From positions 1 through 38,375 of the IMG/VR virus record IMGVR_UViG_3300048017_000030: a stretch of 38,375 bases of DNA. One strand, written 5' to 3'. This document shows, in pieces, positions 15,275 through 22,103 of the stretch; positions within the stretch are counted from its first letter, which is position 1, and every line of letters begins with the position of its first letter. The DNA is from a virus. The notes beneath the pieces were generated by a model. That model saw only the letters and a program-made list of their open reading frames with translations, was not told the origin of the DNA and searched no databases. The position numbers and the translations under genes were made by a program.

Positions 15275-17748
15275 CAGCAATTCCAACCGTTCAAGCACAT
15301 CCTGCATCCATCGATGCGTACATCCGTCACGGCTGGTCACTTGTGCCCATTCCCGCAGGCACCAAGGGGCCACGCACACCTGGCTGGAACGTCAAGGCCA
15401 ACGCCCTCAAGTCACAGGGTGAACTGCCCGCAGGCTACGGCATCGGCTTGGCCCATGCCTACAGCGGCACGATGGCGCTGGACATTGACGAGTGGGACAA
15501 CACCACCGTGGCGCTCAGGGCACACGGCATCAACCTGCAAGAGTTGTATGATGCCAACGATGCTGTCATCGTCGACTCGGGCAGGGCTGGTCACGGCAAG
15601 TTGCTGTACCAGATGCCCTTCGGTCTGGCCCTGCCGTCCAAGAAGATCCTGATCAACAGCGTCACAGCCTACGAGCTGCGCTGCGCCACGGCCAACGGCC
15701 TGACGGTGCAGGACGTTATGCCCCCCAGTATCCATCCCGCCACGATGCAGCCCTACCGGTGGGCTGGCAAGGGTCACTGGACCCGTCTGCCCATGATCCC
15801 CCAACCCCTGCTCGATCTGTGGCAGGGCATGCTGGCGCAGGACAAGGAGCGCACCATCGGCACAGGTGAAGCTGTCGATGCGTCATGGTCCGACATCCGA
15901 TCGGCCCTTGAGTCCATCCCTGCCAACTGCTCCCGTGAGGAGTGGGTCACCGTGGGCATGGCGCTCAAGTGGGCAGGGGACCAGACGAATCAACTCGATC
16001 AGGGCCTGACGCTCTGGCATGACTGGAGCCAGCAGTCGGTTGACAAATACCCCGGCGAAAAAGAAATCGTCAACCAGTGGGTCAGCTTCAGGAACGACAA
16101 GTCCACAGCGGTCAAGCTGGGCAGTCTGTTCCACATCGCCAAGCAGCACGGATGGGTCAAGCCTTTGCCCGACATCACAGCCATGTTCTCGGCAGTCGAG
16201 GCACCCGCCGACCCAAAGTCGGTCATCGTTGACCTGCGGCCACGGCCACCGATGATGGATGTGTCTTTGTGGCCTGCTGTCATTGCCCGCCGTGCCGAGG
16301 AGATCGGCCAGACCGTGGGCTGTGACCCTCTGGTGCCCTTGTTCGCCGGGCTGGCTGCTGTCTGCGGTGTCGTGGATGCACGCACCCGGCTGGAACTGAT
16401 CAAAGACTTCAAGGTGCCACCAGTGCTGTGGCTCATGACCATCGGTGCCCCAGCGGACAAGAAGACTCCAGGCTCTGCGCCCATGCTGGCCCCGCTCAAG
16501 AACCTCGAGATGGAAGACCGGCCACGGTTCAAAAAGGATCTGCTGGACTGGGAGGGTCAAGAGGCCATGTTCGCATCCAGCAAGAAGGCTTTTCTCGAGT
16601 TCTCGGCCAGTCCTGACGCCATGCTGGGTGGTGATCAAGCGCCACAGGTGCATGAGTTGCCACCGCAGCCGGTGCCCCTGCGCATCACGGTGGATGACGT
16701 GACCAGTCAGAAGCTGGTGCGCCTAGCGGCAGATCGCCCCCGGGGTCTGCTGTGCGCCCTTGATGAGATGAACTCGTGGGTGCGCAAGCTGACCGACAAG
16801 GCCAGCGGCGAGGACCGCTCGGCATGGGTCAAGGCGTACGAGTCGAGCAGCTACGAGATGGACCGTGTGGGCAGTGGGTCCATCTTTGCCGAGAACCTGG
16901 CTGTGTCGATCTACGGCAACATCCAGCCCCGTGTGTTCCGTGAGAACCTGCACAACCTGTCAGCCGATGGTCTGGTGCAGCGCTTCGTCCCCTGCATCTT
17001 GAACGGCGACCTGACCCGCAAGCCCGTCGAGATCCCCGACTACCTGCTGAACAAGCAGCAGTGGGAGCAGACCCTGCGCATCGTGTTCGCCCTGCCTGCG
17101 ATGACTTACCAGTTGTCCCCAGAGGCCAAGGCTGCGTATCAGCAGTTCCAAGACTGGTATGACGCCAAGCGCCACGATGAGCGACTGTTGCAATCAGACG
17201 ACACATTCATGACGGCATTCGGCAAGATCGAGGGTTTGGCCGGGCGCATCATGCTCATGTTCCACCTGATCGAGTCACCCTTTAGCATGACGGTGTCAGC
17301 GGATCTGGCCAAGCGGGTGATCCAACTGGTGCAGTCCTACGTGGTGCCTGCTTACCGGTATGCCTTGAGTGAGTTGTCTGGTGCGTCCAACTTCGACACC
17401 TGGCTGCGGGACTACATTATCCAGCACGCCGACGAGTCCATGATCACCATGGCCGAGATCAAGCGGTCAGCACGCCGCCAGATCGAGAAGACCAACGTGT
17501 GGCAGCAGGACCAGATGATTTATGGGGCCATGTACCCTCTGGAGCAGGGCAGGTGGGTCATGCGCATGGACGATGGCAGCAAGGAGAACCAGCACCATGC
17601 TCAGTGGGCCATCAACCCAGCACTGGCTGTGCAGTTCAAGGATCACCGCAAGGCCGTGATCGACGCCAAACAGCGCCAGCTTGATGACATCTACAGGCTG
17701 TCCAGAAAAGAAAAGCCCCGTGTGTACGGGGCCGAGTTGCTGGATTGA
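15271..17748 (+). CDS. primase-helicase: prim-pol + PriCT + DUF3987
   Basis: An 825-residue multidomain replication protein. Residues 10-180 match the bifunctional primase/polymerase N-terminal domain: LVPIPAGTKGPRTPGW, the metal motif ALDIDEWD (Asp71, Asp73), the Gly/His loop SGRAGHGKLLY and ELR ... VMPPSIHP (His155). Residues 205-295 match PriCT_2 (ALESIPANCSREEWVTVGMA, LWHDWSQQSVDKYPGEKEI). Residues 325-780 match the DUF3987 helicase-like domain, with the P-loop at 392-399 reading GAPADKKT where GxxxxGK(S/T) is expected, and a Walker B-like LLCALDEMNSW. It probably lays primers and unwinds the fork for the family-B polymerase. Translation is coupled to the leader ORF. Confidence 0.85.
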   Translation: MTAIPTVQAHPASIDAYIRHGWSLVPIPAGTKGPRTPGWNVKANALKSQGELPAGYGIGLAHAYSGTMALDIDEWDNTTVALRAHGINLQELYDANDAVIVDSGRAGHGKLLYQMPFGLALPSKKILINSVTAYELRCATANGLTVQDVMPPSIHPATMQPYRWAGKGHWTRLPMIPQPLLDLWQGMLAQDKERTIGTGEAVDASWSDIRSALESIPANCSREEWVTVGMALKWAGDQTNQLDQGLTLWHDWSQQSVDKYPGEKEIVNQWVSFRNDKSTAVKLGSLFHIAKQHGWVKPLPDITAMFSAVEAPADPKSVIVDLRPRPPMMDVSLWPAVIARRAEEIGQTVGCDPLVPLFAGLAAVCGVVDARTRLELIKDFKVPPVLWLMTIGAPADKKTPGSAPMLAPLKNLEMEDRPRFKKDLLDWEGQEAMFASSKKAFLEFSASPDAMLGGDQAPQVHELPPQPVPLRITVDDVTSQKLVRLAADRPRGLLCALDEMNSWVRKLTDKASGEDRSAWVKAYESSSYEMDRVGSGSIFAENLAVSIYGNIQPRVFRENLHNLSADGLVQRFVPCILNGDLTRKPVEIPDYLLNKQQWEQTLRIVFALPAMTYQLSPEAKAAYQQFQDWYDAKRHDERLLQSDDTFMTAFGKIEGLAGRIMLMFHLIESPFSMTVSADLAKRVIQLVQSYVVPAYRYALSELSGASNFDTWLRDYIIQHADESMITMAEIKRSARRQIEKTNVWQQDQMIYGAMYPLEQGRWVMRMDDGSKENQHHAQWAINPALAVQFKDHRKAVIDAKQRQLDDIYRLSRKEKPRVYGAELLD

Positions 17749-17750
17749 TC

Positions 17751-17775
17751 AAGGGGCCAATGGCCCCTTTTTCTT
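17751..17775 (+). terminator. rho-independent terminator after primase-helicase
   Basis: A 6-bp GC stem, GGGGCC (17753-17758) and GGCCCC (17762-17767), has a three-base loop and is followed by TTTTTCTTT. It ends the plus unit three bases after the primase stop and separates it from the convergent minus accessory genes. The A-rich left side is too short to be a clear terminator on the other strand. Confidence 0.85.
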
Positions 17776-17900
17776 TACCTGGTTGGTAAAGGATTCTCCT
17801 TGATCAGTGCGTTGATGATGTTGCCACATCGAGCGCACTGGTAGTGGTAAGCGTGGGTCTTGTTTTCCCAGATGGGAAGCCAATTGTGTTTACATTCCAT
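17775..17900 (-). CDS. small zinc-ribbon-like protein, 41 aa
   Basis: The start at 17900 has AAGGAG 7 bases upstream. The product reads MECKHNWLPIWENKTHAYHY then QCARCGNIINAL and a short basic end. Cys3-x-His5 and Cys22-x-x-Cys25 form a possible zinc-binding set, a pattern common in tiny phage proteins. It overlaps the end of the previous gene by 11 bases and is the last gene of the 19463-17775 cluster. Function unknown. Confidence 0.6.
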   Translation of the reverse strand: MECKHNWLPIWENKTHAYHYQCARCGNIINALIKENPLPTR

Positions 17901-18489
17901 TGTTCTTCTCCTTGATTTTGGCTTCGATGGCATCAGCATAGGAAAACGGGATAGTGGTATCACGCTTCCACAGATTAGCTTTTTCTAACTCCGTCAGACC
18001 AACCCATTGCCGCTGTGCTGCGGGATGTGCGGCAAGAATGGCGTCAAGCATCTCAATCGCAGTGTTTGCATGAACGCAAGGGTCACGGCTAAGCAGCGTC
18101 TTGATGGCAACCAAACCGCCACCAACGCCAAAGGGCAAATCCTGCACAGGTGCTGGCGGTGCTGCGTGGTATTGCTCCCAAAGGGACGGCTTCACAGGCT
18201 GCACAGGCTCCTGCACAGGCTCCTGCACAGGTACTGCAAGGGCTTGCTTGATGGCGGTGATGGCTTCCATGTGCTTGCGTTCATCTTGTCGCAAACCCTT
18301 TACCTTGCCTTGCCGCGTTGGGTAGTTCCCATACATTCGCTCAACACGATCAGCTTCTTCAGCAACGTAGTCATAGCTGTTATCCAACGCCTCCAGCGCC
18401 ATCTTCAAAGCCTCATCCTTGCTCGGTTGCTTAGGCACACACCCATTCTTCAGGCAGTGCGCGACTGTTTCGCATTCGTCACAGATCAT
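17890..18489 (-). CDS. accessory protein with PVQEP repeats, unknown
   Basis: The start at 18489 overlaps the previous stop (ATGA) and has AAGGAG 6-7 bases upstream; the frame remains open to 18567. The 199-residue protein begins with a Cys-rich segment (MICDECETVAHCLKNGCVP) that may bind metal. A helical part follows (DEALKMALEALDNSYDYVAE, HMEAITAIKQALA), then short repeats of PVQEP, encoded by direct DNA repeats around 18200-18230, and a helical end (LTELEKANLWKRDTTIPFSY). Such modular proteins are frequent in the accessory regions of betaproteobacterial phages. No function recognised. Confidence 0.6.
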   Translation of the reverse strand: MICDECETVAHCLKNGCVPKQPSKDEALKMALEALDNSYDYVAEEADRVERMYGNYPTRQGKVKGLRQDERKHMEAITAIKQALAVPVQEPVQEPVQPVKPSLWEQYHAAPPAPVQDLPFGVGGGLVAIKTLLSRDPCVHANTAIEMLDAILAAHPAAQRQWVGLTELEKANLWKRDTTIPFSYADAIEAKIKEKNNGM

Positions 18490-18776
18490 TTTTGGCTCCT
18501 TGGTGCAAATCTTTGCAGTGGGTTTTGTTTCCATGCGGCTTTGCGCTTGGGTTTGTATGGGACACAAGCTGGTGCATAAAGACTGGTTTCAATGGTGTGT
18601 CCCGCAGAGCCAATCGGAAATACAAGACTCTTGGCAAACTCCAGTGGGTCTGATGGAGGCATAACATCCGTAACCCTGACTACACGAAACCAGCCGTTAC
18701 CCATTTCCGTTACTGTTGCGCCTTCTTCAAACTTTGTCGGGTTCTTGATGAAATAGCTCACGGTGTAGGTGGTCAT
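18486..18776 (-). CDS. accessory protein, 96 aa, unknown
   Basis: A 96-residue protein beginning MTTYTVSYFIKNPTKFEEGA, with a beta-rich first half (TVTEMGNGWFRVVRVTDV) and a basic end (YKPKRKAAWKQNPLQRFAPR). It overlaps both neighbours by four bases, which supports translation as part of a coupled cluster. No membrane segment or known domain. Confidence 0.6.
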   Translation of the reverse strand: MTTYTVSYFIKNPTKFEEGATVTEMGNGWFRVVRVTDVMPPSDPLEFAKSLVFPIGSAGHTIETSLYAPACVPYKPKRKAAWKQNPLQRFAPRSQK

Positions 18777-19024
18777 GTGTTTTTCCAGTAGGTTTCGTTT
18801 GGGTCGGATACCCAGAGCCCGTTAGGGTGAGAAAAGAACCCAGCACCGTTCCACGTACCCAAGCCTTTTTTAGATTCGTACGCCTTTGGTATGTGTGCAA
18901 ATTCGCAGGACGTTTCGATCTCTGGCTTGGCCGTGGCCAACAGTTGCCAGTCGTGGCTGGTGATGATGTTCAACGCCCACGTTTCGACGTATCTAGGCCA
19001 TGTTTTTATGCCTGTGATGGTCAT
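18773..19024 (-). CDS. accessory protein, 83 aa, unknown
   Basis: An 83-residue, tryptophan-rich protein beginning MTITGIKTWPRYVETWALNI, with a second half GTWNGAGFFSHPNGLWVSDP. Four-base overlaps on both sides place it in the same coupled cluster. It is probably a soluble small domain; I recognise no family. Confidence 0.6.
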   Translation of the reverse strand: MTITGIKTWPRYVETWALNIITSHDWQLLATAKPEIETSCEFAHIPKAYESKKGLGTWNGAGFFSHPNGLWVSDPNETYWKNT

Positions 19025-19287
19025 GTGTTCCCCTTTGCTCGGATGGCATCAACTACACGATCACCCAGATCAGACGCATCGCCCCATGTAACCAGTCCTC
19101 CTTTGCGCATCAAAGCAGTCCAATCAATTTGCTCAATAAGTTGCTCACGCTCTCCAGCGATAGCGTCAGCACGAACAAGGGCTTCAAAGGCTTTGATGTT
19201 GTCGTTGCCAACGATTGCAAACTCTTTTGGCTTTTCGTGAATATGGATTGCGCCAGCCTCACGGGCCATGTCTATGGTGTTTCTCAT
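19021..19287 (-). CDS. accessory helical protein, 88 aa, unknown
   Basis: An 88-residue protein beginning MRNTIDMAREAGAIHIHEKP. The middle LVRADAIAGEREQLIEQIDW is a charged helix of a kind I often see in phage accessory proteins, where ADAIA..RE segments recur. The end (GLVTWGDASDLGDRVVDAIR) is a second helix-rich unit. It overlaps the 59-residue gene upstream by ATGA and the next gene by four bases. Function unknown. Confidence 0.6.
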   Translation of the reverse strand: MRNTIDMAREAGAIHIHEKPKEFAIVGNDNIKAFEALVRADAIAGEREQLIEQIDWTALMRKGGLVTWGDASDLGDRVVDAIRAKGNT

Positions 19288-19463
19288 GCTCGTGCCTCCT
19301 TGCGTCCTTGTTCGATCAATTCTCGGGCATAGGATTGGTCCTCGATCCTCTCGCTGGCCAGCATCGCACGCAGCTTGTATGCGATGGCTCGGGCAGTTTC
19401 CGAGTTGGCTGCTCGCTCGTAGCGTGCGCCCTCGTTGATGTAGTCGGATTCAGTGTGGTTCAT
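19284..19463 (-). CDS. small helical protein, 59 aa, first gene of accessory cluster
   Basis: A 59-residue ORF beginning MNHTESDYINEGARYERAAN and ending LIEQGRKEARA. It is almost entirely charged helix. Its stop overlaps the next start as ATGA, and GGA lies upstream of ATG 19463. It heads the minus cluster down to 17775. A TATAAG element about 30-35 bases upstream on the same strand is a possible -10. Function unknown. Confidence 0.6.
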   Translation of the reverse strand: MNHTESDYINEGARYERAANSETARAIAYKLRAMLASERIEDQSYARELIEQGRKEARA

Positions 19464-19552
19464 TGTGGTTCCAATTTCAATTTCAAAAAAGTTCCAAACG
19501 CCTTATAAAGGGCTTTTTTGCCCAAAGGGTGTTCGATGGTTGGTTCGATGCC
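19464..19552. other. 89-base gap with possible minus promoter and short hairpin
   Basis: On the minus strand this gap reads from the stop of the HTH gene into GGGC, six A, GCCC, TTT (a 4-bp stem, weak terminator) and then TTTATAAGG, a possible -10 for the cluster beginning at 19463. The direct repeat GGTTCGATGCCTTA occurs twice at the right edge, around 19540-19580, and reaches into the end of the HTH gene. Confidence 0.35.
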
Positions 19553-19855
19553 TTAGTTTGCCGTCTGGTTCGATGCCTTAACAGCCGGTGAGGGACGCCC
19601 GCGCTTGACGGGCACGGGCGCAGGGATCAGGCCAGCGAGCAGCGCCGGGGCCAGTGCGCCCACCATGTCGAGCACCTCCACCAGTCGCACGGCGGCGGCG
19701 CTGGGTGCGCGGGTACCCGTGCGCCACTTGCGAAGGGTGAACACGGGAACACCTAGCAGGCCAGCGGCGCGGGCTTCGGTCAACTGGTGCCGGGTTATCA
19801 GTGCACCCAGCGCGGGCATGAAATCGGGGTTTTGGGCGGGTTTTTTGTCAGTCAT
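19553..19855 (-). CDS. helix-turn-helix regulator, Cro/CI-like
   Basis: A 100-residue protein with a helix-turn-helix at about residues 24-60: LTEARAAGLLGVPVFTLRKW then RTGTRAPSAAAVRLVEVLD, the typical XRE pattern with TLRKW in the recognition helix and RAPS..A..L after it. The C-terminus is an Ala/Pro/Arg-rich tail (PVPVKRGRPSPAVKASNQTA). It stands alone between a terminator (19879-19909) and the accessory cluster. It is a candidate for the factor that reads the palindromes at 22047-23127, but nothing in the sequence proves the pairing. Confidence 0.75.
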   Translation of the reverse strand: MTDKKPAQNPDFMPALGALITRHQLTEARAAGLLGVPVFTLRKWRTGTRAPSAAAVRLVEVLDMVGALAPALLAGLIPAPVPVKRGRPSPAVKASNQTAN

Positions 19856-19878
19856 AGGGGTGAGGTAGGGTAAGGGTC

Positions 19879-19909
19879 AAAAAATGCCCCTGAACGCTAA
19901 TTCAGGGGC
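19879..19909 (-). terminator. rho-independent terminator of the 22589-19933 minus operon
   Basis: A perfect 9-bp inverted repeat (GCCCCTGAA at 19886-19894, TTCAGGGGC at 19901-19909) has a six-base loop. On the minus strand it is followed by A and then six T. It closes the operon that ends with the 19-residue ORF and insulates the HTH gene downstream. Confidence 0.85.
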
Positions 19910-19912
19910 TCG

Positions 19913-19926
19913 GGGTTACGGGTTAC
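19913..19926. repeat. TTACGGG heptamer repeat (two units)
   Basis: GGGTTACGGGTTAC lies between the 19-residue ORF and the terminator. The same heptamer occurs at 21559-21585, 21918-21928 and 22031-22043, always in intergenic parts of this minus operon. Confidence 0.7.
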
Positions 19927-19932
19927 GCTGGG

Positions 19933-19992
19933 TCAACTGTCCCAAGCGGCGAGGATTACGGCGACGATGGCCGATACGACAATTGCGGTCAT
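19933..19992 (-). CDS. 19-residue hydrophobic peptide
   Basis: A tiny ORF encoding MTAIVVSAIVAVILAAWDS, almost entirely a single membrane-spanning stretch. Its start overlaps the stop of the 36-residue ORF as ATGA (19989-19992), so ribosomes could reinitiate here. It is the last ORF before the terminator. Single-TM micropeptides also occur at 22014 and 23710 in this genome. Existence is plausible; function unknown. Confidence 0.4.
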   Translation of the reverse strand: MTAIVVSAIVAVILAAWDS

Positions 19993-20099
19993 AGTGGTGC
20001 CTCGGGCAGCGCTTCGCGGCGTTCGCGGGCGTATCGTTTAACCTGAGCGGGTGTCCATGGGATCGGCCCCCTTGGTGGTGGGAACGGCCAGGTGTTCAT
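19989..20099 (-). CDS. 36-residue Pro-rich basic peptide
   Basis: The ORF reads MNTWPFPPPRGPIPWTPAQV then KRYARERREALPEAPL. Its ATG overlaps the stop of the gene upstream as ATGA (20096-20099), and its own stop overlaps the next start. The double coupling suggests that it is real. Proline-rich start, basic helical end; no known family. Confidence 0.5.
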   Translation of the reverse strand: MNTWPFPPPRGPIPWTPAQVKRYARERREALPEAPL

Positions 20100-20335
20100 T
20101 CGTCGGCCCCCAGGTATGCGCGCTCATATCGTGCGATGGCCAGGTCCTGGCGTAATCCTTCAATATCGGCCAGGGCTTCACCTAGGGCGCGTTGCAGGTC
20201 AGCGATATGGGCAAACAGTCGAGCGGTGCCGGGATATCCCTCGGCATATGCCAGAGCCTCGGCTTCGGTGGCGGTCAGGTTTTCCAGGTTGATCATTTTG
20301 AGACTTTCAATTTTTTGGGTTTTTGTATTGTTCAT
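20096..20335 (-). CDS. small helical protein, 79 aa, unknown
   Basis: The start at 20335 overlaps the stop of the GP88-like gene (ATGA); the open frame extends to 20392 but inside that gene. The protein has NLTATEAEALAYAEGYPGTA followed by a long helix (RLFAHIADLQRALGEALADI, EGLRQDLAIARYERAYLG), probably a coiled coil. Both neighbours are coupled to it. Function unknown. Confidence 0.6.
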   Translation of the reverse strand: MNNTKTQKIESLKMINLENLTATEAEALAYAEGYPGTARLFAHIADLQRALGEALADIEGLRQDLAIARYERAYLGADE

Positions 20336-20985
20336 GCAACCACCTTCAAGCGAATGACACGGGCCATCTTCTGGCCATGGGCCGGATAGCAAATCAATTC
20401 AATGGATTTATCCCAGCACGCGCGACAGCCAGAACATTTGCCCTCATGCTCATAAGCCCGGCACAGTGAAGCGCCTGGGCGGTCCTGATAAGTCTCAGCG
20501 CTGGGTCCAATGACGGACCCATGAAGGCCGGGGATATATTCCCCATTTATTGAGTCAGCACTAAAGCGCACGGCCACATTGTCTAAGCGCTTCATCTGGT
20601 CCAAGACCATGCGGAATTTAGGGAATTTGTGCATACGGGTTGGGAGCCAATGCTTGACCCATGGCGTGCGCTGCATCACTTCGAGCACCTTCTCAGCCAG
20701 CGCCAGCGAGTAAAGATCCCCCGAGTCAAGCCAGCGGAAATAGCGGTCTCGCTCAAGCTCGGCGACCATATCGTCGCACCAGTCGAGCCGTTGCCAGTCA
20801 GTGCGATTGAATTCCCTAGGTGCCTTGACGTTGGGGTAGTTGTAATTCCCGGTGGTGGCGTAGCATCCTTTGCAGGCGTCCACCAGCACGCCGGGCGACT
20901 CGATCGAGCCGGGGCAGGTGTCAAGGGCTTGAAGGGACCATGAGCGAATGCCGTCGAGTTTTGAAGTCACGCTGAGTTTAGGCAT
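20332..20985 (-). CDS. GP88-like Cys-rich protein
   Basis: A 217-residue protein resembling the phage 'gene product 88' family: TCPGS (Cys24), ACKGCYATTGNYNY (Cys38, Cys41), the strongly conserved block RYFRWLDSGDLYSLALAEKV (residues 81-100), and TPWVKHWLPTRMHKF. A second Cys cluster lies near the end (CRAYEHEGKCSGCRACWDKS). The clustered cysteines suggest an iron-sulphur or zinc site. The biochemical role of the family is unknown to me. It is coupled to a small HTH-like gene upstream (8-base overlap) and is the largest gene of this accessory operon. Confidence 0.7.
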   Translation of the reverse strand: MPKLSVTSKLDGIRSWSLQALDTCPGSIESPGVLVDACKGCYATTGNYNYPNVKAPREFNRTDWQRLDWCDDMVAELERDRYFRWLDSGDLYSLALAEKVLEVMQRTPWVKHWLPTRMHKFPKFRMVLDQMKRLDNVAVRFSADSINGEYIPGLHGSVIGPSAETYQDRPGASLCRAYEHEGKCSGCRACWDKSIELICYPAHGQKMARVIRLKVVA

Positions 20986-21238
20986 TGGTTCCCCCTTCGA
21001 TCATTTGGCGAATATGTGCGGGCAAGCGGTCTAACTGGTCGTCGGTCCATGTGGGCAGGCGTGGCGCTGGGGCGCGGGTCAAGTGCTCCACAGTTGACCG
21101 GCTGACACCCATCTGGGCAGCGATGGCGGCGCGGGTTTCCCCGTCATCGAACAGGGCGCGGGCCTCGGTGCCTTTGTCGCTCACGGTGACAAGGGTAAAG
21201 TGGTCCCGGAAAAATTGGGCGGTCATTGGGTTGTACAT
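20978..21238 (-). CDS. small helix-turn-helix protein
   Basis: The start ATG 21238 has AAGGGGG about 7 bases upstream; a TTG at 21244 is possible. The 86-residue product contains EARALFDDGETRAAIAAQMG followed by VSRSTVEHLTRAP, a classical helix-turn-helix with VSRSTVEHL as the recognition helix. The C-terminal part (WTDDQLDRLPAHIRQMIEGG) is helical. It could be a regulator of the accessory operon. It overlaps the GP88-like gene by 8 bases. Confidence 0.65.
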   Translation of the reverse strand: MYNPMTAQFFRDHFTLVTVSDKGTEARALFDDGETRAAIAAQMGVSRSTVEHLTRAPAPRLPTWTDDQLDRLPAHIRQMIEGGTNA

Positions 21239-21240
21239 GA

Positions 21241-21543
21241 TCAAACCCCCTTACGTGCAGACACGCGAACAGTCGAGAACGGGGTCCCGTGTTCAGTGTG
21301 AGCGGTCACCAGTTGACGCGATGGCTTGAAGTGTTCAGCGATTGCACGCCACGCGATAACCTCACGGCCCGGACAATGGCTCACGGCGACACGGTAAAGA
21401 TCCCCTTCGAGGGTCTCCACCCCGGCAAGGATCAGCTCGGCCTTCAGGGCCTTGACTTCGGTGTCAATCTCGGCAGCAGCAGTGGCCAGCACGCCCAAGC
21501 GGTCAACGATGGCGGAAAGGGTTTGCAAGTGTTCGTTTCTCAT
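21241..21543 (-). CDS. small accessory protein, 100 aa, unknown
   Basis: A 100-residue protein with an N-terminal helical region (MRNEHLQTLSAIVDRLGVLA, AAEIDTEVKALKAELILAGV) and a C-terminal GREVIAWRAIAEHFKPSRQL unit followed by beta-prone residues. GGAG lies about 8 bases upstream of ATG 21543. Its leader carries four TTACGGG units (21559-21585). Proteins of this layout recur in phages; no function known to me. Confidence 0.6.
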   Translation of the reverse strand: MRNEHLQTLSAIVDRLGVLATAAAEIDTEVKALKAELILAGVETLEGDLYRVAVSHCPGREVIAWRAIAEHFKPSRQLVTAHTEHGTPFSTVRVSARKGV

Positions 21544-21558
21544 GAGTGAATCTCCAAA

Positions 21559-21585
21559 GGTTACGGGTTACGGGTTACGGGTTAC
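21559..21585. repeat. TTACGGG heptamer tandem (four TTAC units)
   Basis: Four TTAC units at exact 7-base spacing lie immediately upstream of the ribosome site of the gene starting at 21543. On the coding (minus) strand the leader reads as repeated GTAACCC. This is the longest array of the four in this operon. Confidence 0.85.
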
Positions 21586-21589
21586 AAAA

Positions 21590-21907
21590 TCAATACTGTT
21601 TCAAGGGTTGCCAGTGTTTGGCGATGAATTCGGCGGCATCGCGATATTTGACAACTGGTCTATCGGTTCTTGCCCAGTAGGGTGAATGGTTTAGCGCCTC
21701 GCTCATGTCGTGCGCCTTGTATCCTGTCCCGGCGTGTATACATGGCTTATGTACTGTCGCAAATAACGGACCTTTTGTGAGGTTTGCTTCACAATAGCCA
21801 ATGCGCTGGCCGTCCGTGACCCAAAAATAACTAGTCGGCTTTTCGGGGATGATCACGCCGAGCCCGGCCAGCTTTGCGTCTTTAATCATTTTTTCCAACA
21901 GCGTCAT
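21590..21907 (-). CDS. small accessory protein, 105 aa, unknown
   Basis: A 105-residue protein beginning MTLLEKMIKDAKLAGLGVII, with SYFWVTDGQRIGYCEANLTK in the middle and DAAEFIAKHWQPLKQY at the end. It appears to be a mixed alpha/beta soluble domain. Its leader contains TTACGGGTTAC (21918-21928), which also holds the stop codon of the 29-residue ORF upstream. No family recognised. Confidence 0.6.
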   Translation of the reverse strand: MTLLEKMIKDAKLAGLGVIIPEKPTSYFWVTDGQRIGYCEANLTKGPLFATVHKPCIHAGTGYKAHDMSEALNHSPYWARTDRPVVKYRDAAEFIAKHWQPLKQY

Positions 21908-21924
21908 GATTCAGTCCTTACGGG

Positions 21925-22014
21925 TTACAAGGGGAACAGAGCGATCAGCGAGTGCAGCAGCACGGCGAGCAGGGCGAGGGCGATTACAACGGCGAGGGTG
22001 GCGTCTTTGATCAT
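21925..22014 (-). CDS. 29-residue membrane micropeptide
   Basis: ATG 22014 has GGAG about 9 bases upstream. The ORF encodes MIKDATLAVVIALALLAVLL then HSLIALFPL, a single membrane segment with a charged N-terminus. Its TAA stop falls inside the TTACGGG repeat shared with the next leader. It is the first ORF behind the promoter flanked by palindromes at 22055-22098. Short-frame statistics alone would not support it; the ribosome site and position do. Confidence 0.5.
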   Translation of the reverse strand: MIKDATLAVVIALALLAVLLHSLIALFPL

Positions 22015-22030
22015 TGGGAAAGTCTCCAGG

Positions 22031-22043
22031 GGTTACGGGTTAC
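22031..22043. repeat. TTACGGG heptamer repeat (two units)
   Basis: GGTTACGGGTTAC lies between the promoter/operator at 22055-22098 and the ribosome site of the 29-residue ORF, thus in the 5' leader of the minus transcript. Confidence 0.7.
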
Positions 22044-22054
22044 AATGACTGGGT

Positions 22055-22098
22055 GACCCAGTGGGTTAGATTGTAGCATGATCCAAACCCACTGGGTC
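22055..22098 (-). promoter_or_regulatory. promoter flanked by two inverted palindromic operators
   Basis: Minus-strand TGCTACAAT (22070-22078) is an extended -10 with TACAAT at 22070-22075. Two copies of the 13-mer AACCCACTGGGTC flank it, at 22086-22098 (plus orientation, covering the -35 side, where the minus strand reads TTGACC) and 22055-22067 (minus orientation, just downstream of the -10). This is the usual geometry of a repressed phage promoter. It would drive the minus genes from 22014 leftwards. Confidence 0.65.
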
Positions 22099-22103
22099 AA
22101 GGA

